IMG/VR virus record: IMGVR_UViG_3300006793_000017
Coordinates: 1-64,000 of that record
Direction: 5' to 3' (one strand)
Source of the DNA: a virus
DNA length: 64,000 nt
The notes below the pieces were generated by a model. That model worked only from the letters and a program-made list of their open reading frames with translations. It did no database searches and was not told the DNA's origin. This document shows positions 45,008-53,696 of the stretch, in pieces; positions within the stretch are counted from its first letter, which is position 1; each line of letters starts with the position of its first letter. The position numbers were made by a program, and so were the translations under genes.

Positions 45008-45325
45008 GTCGCCCTGTTTCCATTTAATACCTTCTTTAGAAAGCACAGAAATACAGTTAGCACACACTGTCTTTAGATTGCTGTGCCTACAGTTATCTAA
45101 GTTTCCATCTAAATGAAGTACTCTAAATACTTCAGGATGTGGTGACTTAAATCCACATTTATCACATGCTGACTTTTGTTTATATCCAGCACGAGCCCAT
45201 CTAGGTACACCTGTGTATTGTCCGTGATTATTACAAACTTCACACAGACTCCTATAGTAGGTACGCTTACCTTTCTTATAGTTAACAGCACGTGGCCGTA
45301 ATCCGCACTTACAAAGAGGTCTCAT
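44990..45325 (-). CDS. HNH-like zinc protein (111 aa)
   Basis: Cys pairs at 28/31, 54/57 and 88/91, with FRVLHLDGNLDNCRHSNLK giving the H-N-type core of HNH endonuclease-like proteins. Proteins of this size with RPRAVNY and LKTVCANC are frequent in marine T4-like phages. It could be a nicking enzyme or a structural zinc protein. The ATG lies 5 nt after TAAATA (minus strand) and has no Shine-Dalgarno site. Whether it is active as a nuclease is unclear. Confidence 0.65.
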   Translation of the reverse strand: MRPLCKCGLRPRAVNYKKGKRTYYRSLCEVCNNHGQYTGVPRWARAGYKQKSACDKCGFKSPHPEVFRVLHLDGNLDNCRHSNLKTVCANCISVLSKEGIKWKQGDLTADY

Positions 45326-45330
45326 GCTAG

Positions 45331-45337
45331 TATTTAC
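45331..45337 (-). promoter_or_regulatory. candidate late promoter (GTAAATA, minus strand) for the HNH-like gene
   Basis: Reads GTAAATACTAGC then ATG on the minus strand: element, 5-nt spacer, start codon. Confidence 0.55.
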
Positions 45338-45391
45338 ACCTTTTCAACCCCTTTTTCTAATGGTTAAACCGGGTAAATTTTATAAGATGTG

Positions 45392-45398
45392 CTAAATA
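45392..45398 (+). promoter_or_regulatory. candidate late promoter (CTAAATA) of the tail sheath gene
   Basis: GCTAAATAC lies ~58 nt before ATG 45457, with CCAGGAG as a ribosome binding site. The sheath is a late gene in T4. Confidence 0.5.
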
Positions 45399-45456
45399 CA
45401 ATTGCAACAAGTTTACGTAATAGACTGATACGAAAATATTACCAGGAGATAAAAAG

Positions 45457-48400
45457 ATGGCATTAACATCACCAGGCGTAGAAGTAACAGTAATAGACGA
45501 GTCGTTTTATACCCCAGCAGAGCCTGGTACAACTCCTCTAATTGTTATTGCTTCATCGCAAGATAAATTAAACGCAGCGGGAACGGCTACAGCAGCTGGA
45601 ACGCTAAAAGCTAACGCAGGTAAAGCGTACAAAGTTACCTCACAGAAAGAATTAGTAGATCTTTTTGGTGTACCAACATTCAAAAAGACAGCGAGCAACA
45701 CTCCGATACACGGAAGCGAATTAAACGAATATGGATTGCTTTCAGCATATTCATTATTAGGCGTTTCAAATTCAGCTTTTGTTGTACGTGCAGATGTTGA
45801 CTTAGACGAATTAGAAGGTTCTACAACTGCTCCGGGAGCGAATCCAGCAGACGGAAAGTGGTGGATCAACAGCGGTTCAAGTGCTTTTGGAATTCAAGAG
45901 TGGAACGGAGCAGCAGTTACCACAACAGGTGGTCAGAAGTTTGCTTCTAAAACACCTATCGTTTTAACAGACGATGATGCATCAAAAATTGATAATGGTG
46001 CACCTAAAACATCCGTTGGTGCTATTGGCGACTACGCAGTAGTATTTGAAACAGTTGACGGAAGCGGTTCATTTAGTGCAAGTAAAGAAAATGCAACTAT
46101 GTGGTATAAATCCGCAGGTAACGGTTCAACTGTAACACAAGGTTCTTGGGTTAAAGTAGGTAGCAATGATTGGACAGCTAGCCATCCAACAATTATTGGT
46201 ACTGCAATGACAGCAAGTTCAGGAAACTTTACTATTAACGGAACAAATTTCCAAATAACTGGCACATTAGATGACTTGGTAACAGCTATTAACGGTGCTA
46301 TTACAGAAACACAAGGAATTGTTGCAAGAAATGTAAGCGGTAGACTTTATCTTTATTCAGATGGTAGTTTAGATGACGGTGTAGGTGATTCATCCAAGTC
46401 AAATGCTATTATTATTGATGACGGTTTAAGTAGCCCACAAGTTACTTTTGCAGACTTAGGTGTTGCAAAAGGAACATACTACGGACCAGAACTACACATT
46501 GCACCACATACAAGTGTTCCAGAATTTAAAACTGGTGACTCAACACCACGTCCAACAGGAAGTGTATGGGTTAAAACAACTGAGCCAAACAACGGCGCAC
46601 GTTGGAGAGCAAGTAAGTGGTCAGCAGCTACTCTTTCATGGGTATCATATACTGCACCATTATATGCTAACAACTCATCTGCACTTTATACATTAGATAG
46701 AGCAGGCGGTGGTGTTAACATTCCAACAGATAGTTTATATGTACAAACTAACGCAGAAGAAAATAGCGGATATGACGAAAGTCCAATGACTGCTTCTTTC
46801 AGAGTGTTTAGAAGAGCTGCAACTGGAGTAACAAAAATTACTTCAGCAGTAGTAGACGCAAGTACATTTACTGTAGGTGGAAACACATTTACAATTGCAG
46901 AAAGTGTTAAAACTTCTGGAGCATTAGCAGCTGGTATAGCAGTGAACTTTACAGCAGCAGGTAATGCAGCAGATGCAGAATTAATGGCAGGTGCTATTAA
47001 CAGCGCAGGCTTTACTAACATTGAAGCAGCAGTAACAAGTTCAAACACAGTAGAAATTATGCACAAATTAGGCGGTGATTTTAGAATTACTGACGGAACT
47101 AATACTCCAGTAGGTGCTGCATTTACTGTATTCAATATTAACACAGGTTTAGGAACAGCAAACTTTTACACTGCACCAGCAGGCGCAAGTGAAAACTATG
47201 TTGCTTCTAACTGGAAGCCTTTAGCAGCAGATGATTTTGCAGCATCAAGTAACGCTCCATTAGCTGAACCAGCAGATGGACAACTTTGGTACAATCCAGA
47301 GTTTAGTGATGTTGACATGATGATCCACAATGGTACTACTTGGGTAGGTTACCATAACTTTAGTTCAGGATACGCTAACTGTTCACCAGATGGACCAATT
47401 GTTTCAGCAACTGAGCCAAAAGCATCATCAGGTCAAAGCGATGGTACTGCACTAGTAGATGGAGACCTTTGGATTTCAACTGCAAGTTTAGAAGACTTCC
47501 CAACAATTTACAGATGGGACGGTAATAACCTAGCATGGGTACTTGTTGATAAAACAGATCAAACAACAGAAGACGGCGTATTGTTTGCAGATGCACGTTA
47601 CGGTCTAGCAGGTTCTACTGGTAACACAGCAGCAACTATTAAAGACTTACTAACTAACAACTACTTAGATCCAGATGCTCCAGATCCAGCACTATATCCA
47701 AAAGGAATGTTGCTATGGAACTTACGTAGAAGTGGCGGTAACGTTAAGAAGTACAACAACAACTATATTGACTTAACAGCTGATAACACACGCTTTGGCG
47801 ACGAAGCAATGACAAGTTATGCTACAGACAGATGGTCAACACAATCAGGCAACCAAGAAGATGGTAGCGGATCATTTGGTAGACATGCACAGCGTATGGT
47901 AGTTGTACAAGCACTTAAATCAGCAATTGATACAAGCTCAGAAATTAGAGATGAAGAAACAAGAAACTTTAACTTAATTTCATGTCCTGGATACACAGAA
48001 ACAATGAGCAATCTTGTTAACTTAAACATTGACAGAGGCTTAACAGCATTTGTTATTGGTGACACACCATTAAGATTAGCAGCAGATGCAACTTCATTGT
48101 TAGCATACGGATCAAACAGTGCATTAGTTGTTGACAATAACGACAACGGACTTGTAACATACGATGAATACTTAGGTGCGTTTTATCCAAATGGATTTAC
48201 AACTGACTTAGGTGGCGCAAACGCAGTTGTTCCAGCATCACACATGATGATGAGAACTATTGCACTAAGTGACCAAGTATCGTTTCCATGGTTTGCTCCA
48301 GCAGGAACAAGACGTGGTGGAATTAGCAACGCTACATCAGTAGGATATATTGATTCAGCAACAGGCGAATTCCAAACAGTTGCACTTAATGAAGGTCAAA

Positions 48401-48813
48401 GAGATACACTGTACGGATTAAAAATTAATCCAATTACATTCTTTAACGGTGTAGGACTTGTAAACTACGGTCAAAAAACTAGAGCAAGAAATGCAAGTGC
48501 TTTAGATAGAATTAACGTAGCACGTTTAGTTGTGTACTTAAGATCACAACTTAATAAACTTGCAAGACCATATATCTTTGAACCAAATGATAAGATCACG
48601 AGGGACGAAGTTAAACAAGCAGTTGAGTCATTATTACTCGAGCTTGTAGGCTTAAGAGCTTTATACGACTTTGCAGTTGTGTGTGATGAAACTAACAACA
48701 CGCCAGCAAGAGTTGACAGAAATGAACTTTATGTTGACATTGCTATCGAACCGATTAAGGCGATTGAGTTTATTTACATTCCATTGCGTGTCAAGAACAC
48801 AGGAGAAATATAA
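45457..48813 (+). CDS. gp18: contractile tail sheath protein gp18 (1118 aa)
   Basis: N-terminus TSPGVEVTVIDESFY and GTTPLIVIASSQDKL, and a C-terminal third with PWFAPAGTRRGGISNATSV, INPITFFNGVGLVNYGQKT, LDRINVARLVVYLRSQL and DIAIEPIKAIEFIYIPLRV, are diagnostic of myovirus sheath. T4 gp18 is 659 aa; the excess lies at ~residues 130-720, which hold repeats of the type PADG-x-WW-x-N...WNGA and DGQLWYNPEF...NGTTWVGY, like fibre modules. These probably project from the sheath surface. Overlaps the tube gene by one base. Confidence 0.9.
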   Translation: MALTSPGVEVTVIDESFYTPAEPGTTPLIVIASSQDKLNAAGTATAAGTLKANAGKAYKVTSQKELVDLFGVPTFKKTASNTPIHGSELNEYGLLSAYSLLGVSNSAFVVRADVDLDELEGSTTAPGANPADGKWWINSGSSAFGIQEWNGAAVTTTGGQKFASKTPIVLTDDDASKIDNGAPKTSVGAIGDYAVVFETVDGSGSFSASKENATMWYKSAGNGSTVTQGSWVKVGSNDWTASHPTIIGTAMTASSGNFTINGTNFQITGTLDDLVTAINGAITETQGIVARNVSGRLYLYSDGSLDDGVGDSSKSNAIIIDDGLSSPQVTFADLGVAKGTYYGPELHIAPHTSVPEFKTGDSTPRPTGSVWVKTTEPNNGARWRASKWSAATLSWVSYTAPLYANNSSALYTLDRAGGGVNIPTDSLYVQTNAEENSGYDESPMTASFRVFRRAATGVTKITSAVVDASTFTVGGNTFTIAESVKTSGALAAGIAVNFTAAGNAADAELMAGAINSAGFTNIEAAVTSSNTVEIMHKLGGDFRITDGTNTPVGAAFTVFNINTGLGTANFYTAPAGASENYVASNWKPLAADDFAASSNAPLAEPADGQLWYNPEFSDVDMMIHNGTTWVGYHNFSSGYANCSPDGPIVSATEPKASSGQSDGTALVDGDLWISTASLEDFPTIYRWDGNNLAWVLVDKTDQTTEDGVLFADARYGLAGSTGNTAATIKDLLTNNYLDPDAPDPALYPKGMLLWNLRRSGGNVKKYNNNYIDLTADNTRFGDEAMTSYATDRWSTQSGNQEDGSGSFGRHAQRMVVVQALKSAIDTSSEIRDEETRNFNLISCPGYTETMSNLVNLNIDRGLTAFVIGDTPLRLAADATSLLAYGSNSALVVDNNDNGLVTYDEYLGAFYPNGFTTDLGGANAVVPASHMMMRTIALSDQVSFPWFAPAGTRRGGISNATSVGYIDSATGEFQTVALNEGQRDTLYGLKINPITFFNGVGLVNYGQKTRARNASALDRINVARLVVYLRSQLNKLARPYIFEPNDKITRDEVKQAVESLLLELVGLRALYDFAVVCDETNNTPARVDRNELYVDIAIEPIKAIEFIYIPLRVKNTGEI

Positions 48814-49454
48814 TGCCTATTACATCACTTAACAACTTTGGAGTACCAACAGACGCAGGCAACCAAGTGCTCTTGATGCCTAAACTAAAATATCGCTTTA
48901 GGGTGACACTTTTAGGATTTGGAGTTAGTGCTGCAACAGAACTTACTAAACAGGTTGTAGATGTTTCAAGACCAAAAGTAGGTTTTGAAGAAATGCAGTT
49001 AGACGTGTACAACTCAAAGGTATTCTTAGCAGGTAAGTATACTTTTGAAACACTAACATTAAACTTACGTGACGATGCTAGTGGCTTTGTACAGAAACTA
49101 GTCGGCCAACAGGTCCAGAAGCAGTTCGACTTTGTTGAACAAGCATCTGCTAGATCAGGTATTGACTACAAATTCTCAACTAAAATTGAAGTACTAGACG
49201 GTGGTAACGGTGCTAGTGAAAACGGAGTAAGCGTATTAGAAACAGCAAACATGTATGGTTGTTTCCTAACTAACGTAGACTACGGTGACGCTAACTACGC
49301 TACTAACGAAGCTATGCAAGTTGCACTTACTATACGTTTTGATAACATGGTACAGTGGGGCGCAGGCGAGCAAGGCGTTGGCGTTGGTATTGGCGCAAAC
49401 GTTGGCAGAACAATTGGTGAATCTACTACAGGTTCTTCAGGCGCTCAAGGCTAA
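48813..49454 (+). CDS. gp19: tail tube protein gp19 (213 aa)
   Basis: ITSLNNFGVPTDAGNQVLLM, KLKYRFRVTLLGFG, LTKQVVDVSRPKVGFEEM, LAGKYTFETLTLNLRDD and ALTIRFDNMVQW follow the T4 gp19 family throughout. It forms the inner tube that the sheath contracts around. C-terminal ~25 residues are Gly-rich and flexible. Coupled to gp18 and followed by a strong terminator, so sheath and tube form one unit. Confidence 0.9.
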   Translation: MPITSLNNFGVPTDAGNQVLLMPKLKYRFRVTLLGFGVSAATELTKQVVDVSRPKVGFEEMQLDVYNSKVFLAGKYTFETLTLNLRDDASGFVQKLVGQQVQKQFDFVEQASARSGIDYKFSTKIEVLDGGNGASENGVSVLETANMYGCFLTNVDYGDANYATNEAMQVALTIRFDNMVQWGAGEQGVGVGIGANVGRTIGESTTGSSGAQG

Positions 49455-49477
49455 GAGATTTTACAATCAAGTAGAAG

Positions 49478-49506
49478 AAGCCCGGTTTATTTTCCGGGCT
49501 TTTTTT
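49478..49506 (+). terminator. rho-independent terminator after the tube gene
   Basis: AAGCCCGG / CCGGGCTT stem with an 8-nt loop followed by a T run. The next gene's late promoter starts a few bases downstream. Confidence 0.9.
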
Positions 49507-49510
49507 ATGG

Positions 49511-49517
49511 CTAAATA
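49511..49517 (+). promoter_or_regulatory. late promoter (CTAAATA), 5 nt before ATG 49523
   Basis: Sits directly after the terminator T run; CTAAATA-ATAGT-ATG leaves no room for a leader. Confidence 0.6.
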
Positions 49518-49522
49518 ATAGT

Positions 49523-50626
49523 ATGGCAAATAAATTCACAAGATTCTTAGGCGATTTCGCAACAGGACTTACCCAACCTAAAGGTATTATGGGTAACTAT
49601 ACTCATGCCACAAGACTGTTCATTGATAACACAATGCGTCTTGCACCTAAGACTAAATTTAATTATTACGTTAGATTTGAAATGGATCCTATAGCAGTTA
49701 AGGCTGCTCACTTCAAAAGCAAACATGCTGAAGAAACAGGACTGTTAGTTAAAGGAGTAGACTTACCTAAGTTTACTTTCCAAATGGATACACTAAACCA
49801 GTATAATAAAAAGCATAACGTATATAAACGAATTCAATATGATCCTGTGCAGTTTACTATGCACGATGATAACCAAGGTGTTATAAGTGCTATGTGGGCT
49901 TTATACTATGGATACTACATTGCAGATAGATCTAATCCTACAGCAGCGTTTGATAGAGATCAATATAGAAATAAAGAAACAGGCAATTATGCATTTGGTT
50001 TTGATAACGGATCTACTGCGGACTTCTTTAAATCTGTTACTATCTTTACAATGGGACGTAGACGCTTTGTTGGCTACACACTAGTTAATCCAAAAATACA
50101 ACAGTGGACAGCAGGTGGTATGGAAATGGCAGCAGGTTCTGAAACTGCTGAAAGCACAATGTCATTACAATACGAAGCAGTGCAATACACAGCAGGAACA
50201 GTCAGTCAAGGTTCGCCCAAAGGCTTTGCAAACTTACACTACGATACAGTTTCATCTCCACTAGGTATAGCAGGAGGAGGAACAGGATTACTACTAGGAG
50301 AAGGCGGCGTACTTGACGGACTCGAAGCAGTGTTTGGTGCTGTTGGTAACGGTAGTGCATTTGATAGTCCTAAGTCATTTTTAGGTACAGCAATTGCCGC
50401 AGTTAACACATATAAAAATATTAGAGGATTAAGTAAAGAATCTATTATTAATGAAGGTGTTAATATTTTAACAAGCCCAGGTGGCATACAACAAATTTCA
50501 AATACAATATCAGGTGCAGCAGGAATATTCTTTCCGAAGAATGATGCAGCCAACGGAACTACTACTGCAAAGAAAAAAGTAACACGTGGCGGCACCGGCG
50601 TAGGAAGACAGGATATAGGAACATAA
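49523..50626 (+). CDS. tail-tube-fold protein, probable baseplate-tube junction (gp54/gp48-like) (367 aa)
   Basis: The first ~230 residues share the tube-type layout with gp19: FNYYVRFEMDPIAV, GLLVKGVDLPKFTFQMDTLNQYNKKH, YDPVQFTMHDD, RRRFVGYTLVNPKI and STMSLQYEAVQYTAG. The C-terminal ~140 residues are Gly/Ala-rich with hydrophobic helices (LLLGEGGVLDGLEAVFGAV). T4 has such extended tube homologs, gp48 and gp54, that start the tube on the baseplate. Position next to gp19 fits; which T4 protein it equals is not resolved. Confidence 0.6.
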   Translation: MANKFTRFLGDFATGLTQPKGIMGNYTHATRLFIDNTMRLAPKTKFNYYVRFEMDPIAVKAAHFKSKHAEETGLLVKGVDLPKFTFQMDTLNQYNKKHNVYKRIQYDPVQFTMHDDNQGVISAMWALYYGYYIADRSNPTAAFDRDQYRNKETGNYAFGFDNGSTADFFKSVTIFTMGRRRFVGYTLVNPKIQQWTAGGMEMAAGSETAESTMSLQYEAVQYTAGTVSQGSPKGFANLHYDTVSSPLGIAGGGTGLLLGEGGVLDGLEAVFGAVGNGSAFDSPKSFLGTAIAAVNTYKNIRGLSKESIINEGVNILTSPGGIQQISNTISGAAGIFFPKNDAANGTTTAKKKVTRGGTGVGRQDIGT

Positions 50627-50627
50627 C

Positions 50628-50993
50628 ATGCCTACTAATTTACCAGCAAAGGAAATACAAGATAGTGCAGCACGTACTAGACTTTACTTTGACCAATACG
50701 GTAAAGAACCTTTAGAATATAATGCTGTTGACTATGATGCAGCAATTGGATTTTTTAAATTAAAAGGTTTCGACGATAGTGCAGCATCAGTTGTTGCATC
50801 AGCATTATTAAAACAGGCAAAGTTAGAAAACATGCCTATAACAAAAGTGTTAGATGATATTACAGGTTTAGAACAATTACAAATCAGTGCTTTGGTTGCT
50901 GAAATTCTAAATAATAATAGACCATCAACTTCAACACTAGGCTATCGTACACCGGTAGAAGATGTCTCAAAACAACGTAATGTGAGTGCTTAA
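50628..50993 (+). CDS. conserved phage protein (121 aa)
   Basis: Starts one base after the preceding stop. Helical protein with YFDQYGKEPLEYNAVDYDAA, FFKLKGFDDSAASVVASALL and LEQLQISALVAEILN; no catalytic motif. Its place between a tube-fold gene and gp4 suggests a head-tail or baseplate accessory. I do not recognise a named family. Confidence 0.55.
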   Translation: MPTNLPAKEIQDSAARTRLYFDQYGKEPLEYNAVDYDAAIGFFKLKGFDDSAASVVASALLKQAKLENMPITKVLDDITGLEQLQISALVAEILNNNRPSTSTLGYRTPVEDVSKQRNVSA

Positions 50994-50994
50994 C

Positions 50995-51435
50995 ATGCCC
51001 AAGTTTGCTCAAGGCAAGTTTGAAATGAAAAACCCCAGTAAGTATATTGGTAATAAAACACCAATGGCTCGTTCAAGTTGGGAAACTGTTTTTATGAGAA
51101 TGTTAGATGAGCACCAAGGTGTTGCAAAGTGGGCAAGTGAAAGTATTCAAATACCTTATAGAAGTCCATTAACAGGCAAACATACAATTTACGTACCTGA
51201 CTTCTTTATTGTTTACGCAGATAAAAAAGGTAAGCAACATGCAGAAGTAATAGAAGTTAAACCTAAAAATCAAACCATGAGAGAAAATGTTGGCAAAAGT
51301 AGATACAATCAAGAACAGTATGTGCTTAATATGGCAAAATGGGAAGCAGCTACAGCATGGTGTAAGCAAAAAGGAGTACGTTTTAGAGTTGTAACTGAAG
51401 AAGATATTTTTCACACCGGACCGAAACGAAGATAA
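50995..51435 (+). CDS. gp4: head completion protein gp4-like (146 aa)
   Basis: Start at ATG 50995; a GTG-initiated version three codons longer overlaps the preceding gene. MARSSWETVFMRMLDEHQGV, WASESIQIPYRSPLTGKHT, YVPDFFIVYADKKGK and AEVIEVKPK follow the T4 gp4 (gp50/65) head-completion family, which has a TnsA/nuclease-like PD-ExK core (here PDFF and EVIEVKPK). In T4 it acts just before tail joining. Length matches T4 (~150 aa). Confidence 0.75.
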   Translation: MPKFAQGKFEMKNPSKYIGNKTPMARSSWETVFMRMLDEHQGVAKWASESIQIPYRSPLTGKHTIYVPDFFIVYADKKGKQHAEVIEVKPKNQTMRENVGKSRYNQEQYVLNMAKWEAATAWCKQKGVRFRVVTEEDIFHTGPKRR

Positions 51436-51443
51436 GTAATAAT

Positions 51444-51950
51444 ATGACAAAGAAATTAGAGGAACTTTTTAATTTGGAAGAACAGGACAAAGAGCCTAAA
51501 ATCGAAGAGCCAACAGAGGTTGAAACTTCGGTAGTTAAGGCTGAAGAAATGGAAGCCGAAATAAAAAGTGTAGATCAAAGTTATCAAGCAATCCAAAACA
51601 TTACTAAGGATTTACCCGCAGTAAAAGAATTGGATACTCTAGGTGAATCAGACCTAGATCACTTAGCTGATAAAGCTGAGAAAGCATATGATGATCTTAT
51701 GGATTTGGGTATGAATGTAGAGGTACGCTACAGTGGACGTATTTTTGAAGTTGCTGGAAGTATGCTTAAGAATGCAGTAGATGCTAAATCTGCTAAAATT
51801 GACAAAAAGTTAAAAGCAGTTGATTTGCAGATGAGAAAACTTAAACTTGACCAAGATTCACCCGAAGATCCCAATGAAATTGTTAATGGATCTGGGTATG
51901 TTATGCTAGATCGTAACGAACTTATGAAGAAATTAGGCGGAAAGGAATAA
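51444..51950 (+). CDS. gp16: probable small terminase subunit gp16 (168 aa)
   Basis: Acidic N-terminal 50 residues, then a helical hairpin-like core: LDHLADKAEKAYDDLMDLG, RYSGRIFEVAGSMLKNAV and KLKAVDLQMRKLKL. The arrangement (helix, R-x2-EVAG-x-LK-x-V, then K-rich helix) parallels T4 gp16 and cyanophage homologs, which recognise DNA and stimulate gp17. It is separated from gp17 by three genes, unlike T4, where 16 and 17 touch. Assignment rests on the pattern. Confidence 0.55.
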   Translation: MTKKLEELFNLEEQDKEPKIEEPTEVETSVVKAEEMEAEIKSVDQSYQAIQNITKDLPAVKELDTLGESDLDHLADKAEKAYDDLMDLGMNVEVRYSGRIFEVAGSMLKNAVDAKSAKIDKKLKAVDLQMRKLKLDQDSPEDPNEIVNGSGYVMLDRNELMKKLGGKE

Positions 51951-51953
51951 ATA
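51947..51953 (+). promoter_or_regulatory. late promoter (ATAAATA), 5 nt before ATG 51959
   Basis: AATAAATA-CTAGT-ATG, overlapping the stop codon of gp16. Confidence 0.65.
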
Positions 51954-51958
51954 CTAGT

Positions 51959-52540
51959 ATGAAAACGTTCAATGAATATTTGACAGAAAGCAAGAAAGTA
52001 TACAGCTTCAACGTAAAAGTAGCAGGCGAAGTTCCTGAAGGCTTTTGCGATAGACTAAAGGCCTGCATGGCTTCTAGAGAAGTAGTAACTTGCGAGGAAA
52101 TGAATAAGACACCAGTTACGGAAGTTCCTTTGGATTTTCCAGAGTTGTCTAATATGGAAGTAACTACATTTAATCTTGTTACAAACTATCCTATTACTCC
52201 ATTAGAAGTACATAAGGCATGTTGTGAAGATTGTGGTTGCGCAGCAGAACATTGTAAAGTAAGAAACAGTGCCAACCCAACTGAAGAGTATCAAGTTAAT
52301 GATGACAAAAGAGAAGGCGCACTATTACACGACAACGAATATAAAGAAGCAGGCAAAGTCAAATACAAAGACTACTTTGGTGATGAGTTTAACAAATCAT
52401 TTTTGAAAGACTTATCTAAAACTGCTAAAGAACGTAAAAAGGAATTAGGACACGACAAACTAAAAGCAGACGTTTTTGCAGATGTTCCTAAGATTAAAAC
52501 TGACAAAGCGGGTGCTAAGAGCCCTGTAGGGAGTAAATAA
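51959..52540 (+). CDS. unknown protein with prohead-type N-terminus (193 aa)
   Basis: Begins MKTFNEYLTESKKVYSF. Such a short amphipathic start with L-T-E matches the T4 prohead protease (gp21) cleavage rule (L/I-x-E), suggesting packaging into the prohead and processing. The middle has ACCEDCGCAAEHCKVR, five Cys in 15 residues that could bind zinc, and the C-terminal ~80 residues are Lys-rich and disordered-looking. No known family. Its late promoter fits a head-protein role. Confidence 0.5.
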   Translation: MKTFNEYLTESKKVYSFNVKVAGEVPEGFCDRLKACMASREVVTCEEMNKTPVTEVPLDFPELSNMEVTTFNLVTNYPITPLEVHKACCEDCGCAAEHCKVRNSANPTEEYQVNDDKREGALLHDNEYKEAGKVKYKDYFGDEFNKSFLKDLSKTAKERKKELGHDKLKADVFADVPKIKTDKAGAKSPVGSK

Positions 52541-53202
52541 TGAACTTTAATGAACTTATGCAAAGAATGCGTGAGCTTGATACAACTGATGCACCTGTCA
52601 CAGAGATGCCAGTTCCAATGCCACAGGCTCCAATGACAGCACCAGAAGGTAAAGACAAAGCAAGAATGAATGTTAACATCAGTGCTGAAGGTGATGCTAT
52701 CGAAGACGTATTAAAATTAATGACAAAGGTTAATCCAGATATGATTAACCAACCTGAAAAACCAGAAATGCCTGATATGCCAGACATGACTATTGCTATG
52801 CCAAAGCCAATCAACAAATTGATTCCAGACTTTGATGGCGATAATGATGACAAGCCAGGCGGTGATATGGATATGGACATGGACAAAGATGACCATGATG
52901 CAGATCACGATATGATCAAAGGTTTAGACAAAGACGACGATGGCGACCACGACATGGACGACCACGACGCAGAGAAAAAAGATAAAGAAGAAGCATATGC
53001 TAATGAGCCTGATGAAGACCACAGAGACATTGACTATATGCAAAACAAATTAGCAGGTGGAATGAACCGTCCTAAAGGTACACATCCTAAAGTAGCTGAC
53101 GGTGACAATCCTATGAAAAAAGTAAAAGAAGGTGATGACCTAAGAGCTCAAATTAAAGCTGAACTTGCACAACGTTTAGCAGAAGCTAAGGGAGAGAAGT
53201 AA
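52540..53202 (+). CDS. Asp/His-rich acidic protein (220 aa)
   Basis: Residues ~95-150 carry repeated DxDxD-type sequence (DFDGDNDDKPGGDMDMD, then DKDDDGDHDMDDHDAE), which could bind calcium or other divalent metal. The first ~80 residues are Met/Pro-rich, and the C-terminus ends in a basic helix (LRAQIKAELAQRLAEAKGE). No catalytic motif and no family recognised. It lies between the possible prohead protein and the 144-aa gene; an internal capsid or scaffold-type role is speculative. Confidence 0.55.
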   Translation: MNFNELMQRMRELDTTDAPVTEMPVPMPQAPMTAPEGKDKARMNVNISAEGDAIEDVLKLMTKVNPDMINQPEKPEMPDMPDMTIAMPKPINKLIPDFDGDNDDKPGGDMDMDMDKDDHDADHDMIKGLDKDDDGDHDMDDHDAEKKDKEEAYANEPDEDHRDIDYMQNKLAGGMNRPKGTHPKVADGDNPMKKVKEGDDLRAQIKAELAQRLAEAKGEK

Positions 53203-53636
53203 TGGCAGATTTAACACAATCAACAATCGGTGGCGGTAGCTCAGTAAAAGTTGCTGAAAACAGAAAACCATACGCTGACATGACAGCAATACATTACAAC
53301 GGTAACAAAACTTTAACAGTTTTTGAAGTTGCATGTGGCGCAGCAGTAAATGCTCAAACAGGAAGCGGTTTAGCAATTGAAAGCATTATGCGTATTGTCG
53401 AAAAATATTGTACTGTTGTTATTCGTGGCGCACTATATGGTACAAACCAAAAGTTTGCACTTGTAGTTGAGCAACCAAATGATTCATTAGATTATGATGG
53501 TGCAGGTGCTGAAACACTTGTTGAGCAAATCGAAGATGAGATTATTGCACTAACTGATTTATCAGGTGCTACACCAGCACAAATTGACTTTACTGGTGTT
53601 ACTTGTACAGTAAAAACTACACTAGAATTAGCATAA
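53202..53636 (+). CDS. conserved phage protein (144 aa)
   Basis: Starts in a one-base overlap with the previous stop. Soluble alpha/beta protein with IHYNGNKTLTVFEVACGAAV, ESIMRIVEKYCTVVIRG and FALVVEQPNDSLDYDG. No recognised domain. It is followed by a strong terminator that isolates gp17. Confidence 0.55.
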   Translation: MADLTQSTIGGGSSVKVAENRKPYADMTAIHYNGNKTLTVFEVACGAAVNAQTGSGLAIESIMRIVEKYCTVVIRGALYGTNQKFALVVEQPNDSLDYDGAGAETLVEQIEDEIIALTDLSGATPAQIDFTGVTCTVKTTLELA

Positions 53637-53655
53637 TACTGCTATTATAAGATTC

Positions 53656-53682
53656 AATAGCACCTTCGGGTGCTATTTTTTT
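53656..53682 (+). terminator. rho-independent terminator with UUCG loop upstream of gp17
   Basis: AATAGCACC / GGTGCTATT stem, TTCG loop, then a T run to 53682. gp17 has its own late promoter right after it. Confidence 0.9.
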
Positions 53683-53684
53683 GA

Positions 53685-53691
53685 GTAAATA
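53685..53691 (+). promoter_or_regulatory. late promoter (GTAAATA), 5 nt before the gp17 ATG
   Basis: GTAAATA-CTAGT-ATG immediately after the terminator; no Shine-Dalgarno site. Confidence 0.6.
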
Positions 53692-53696
53692 CTAGT

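Noticed and set aside
45340-45380. C-rich/G-rich stretch before the sheath gene as a possible terminator
   Set aside because: Complementarity is only a few bases and no clean T tract follows a stem.
46686-47144. Antisense open frame (152 aa) opposite gp18
   Set aside because: Low-complexity Ala/Val/Ser product, opposite a clear sheath gene, with no regulatory signals.
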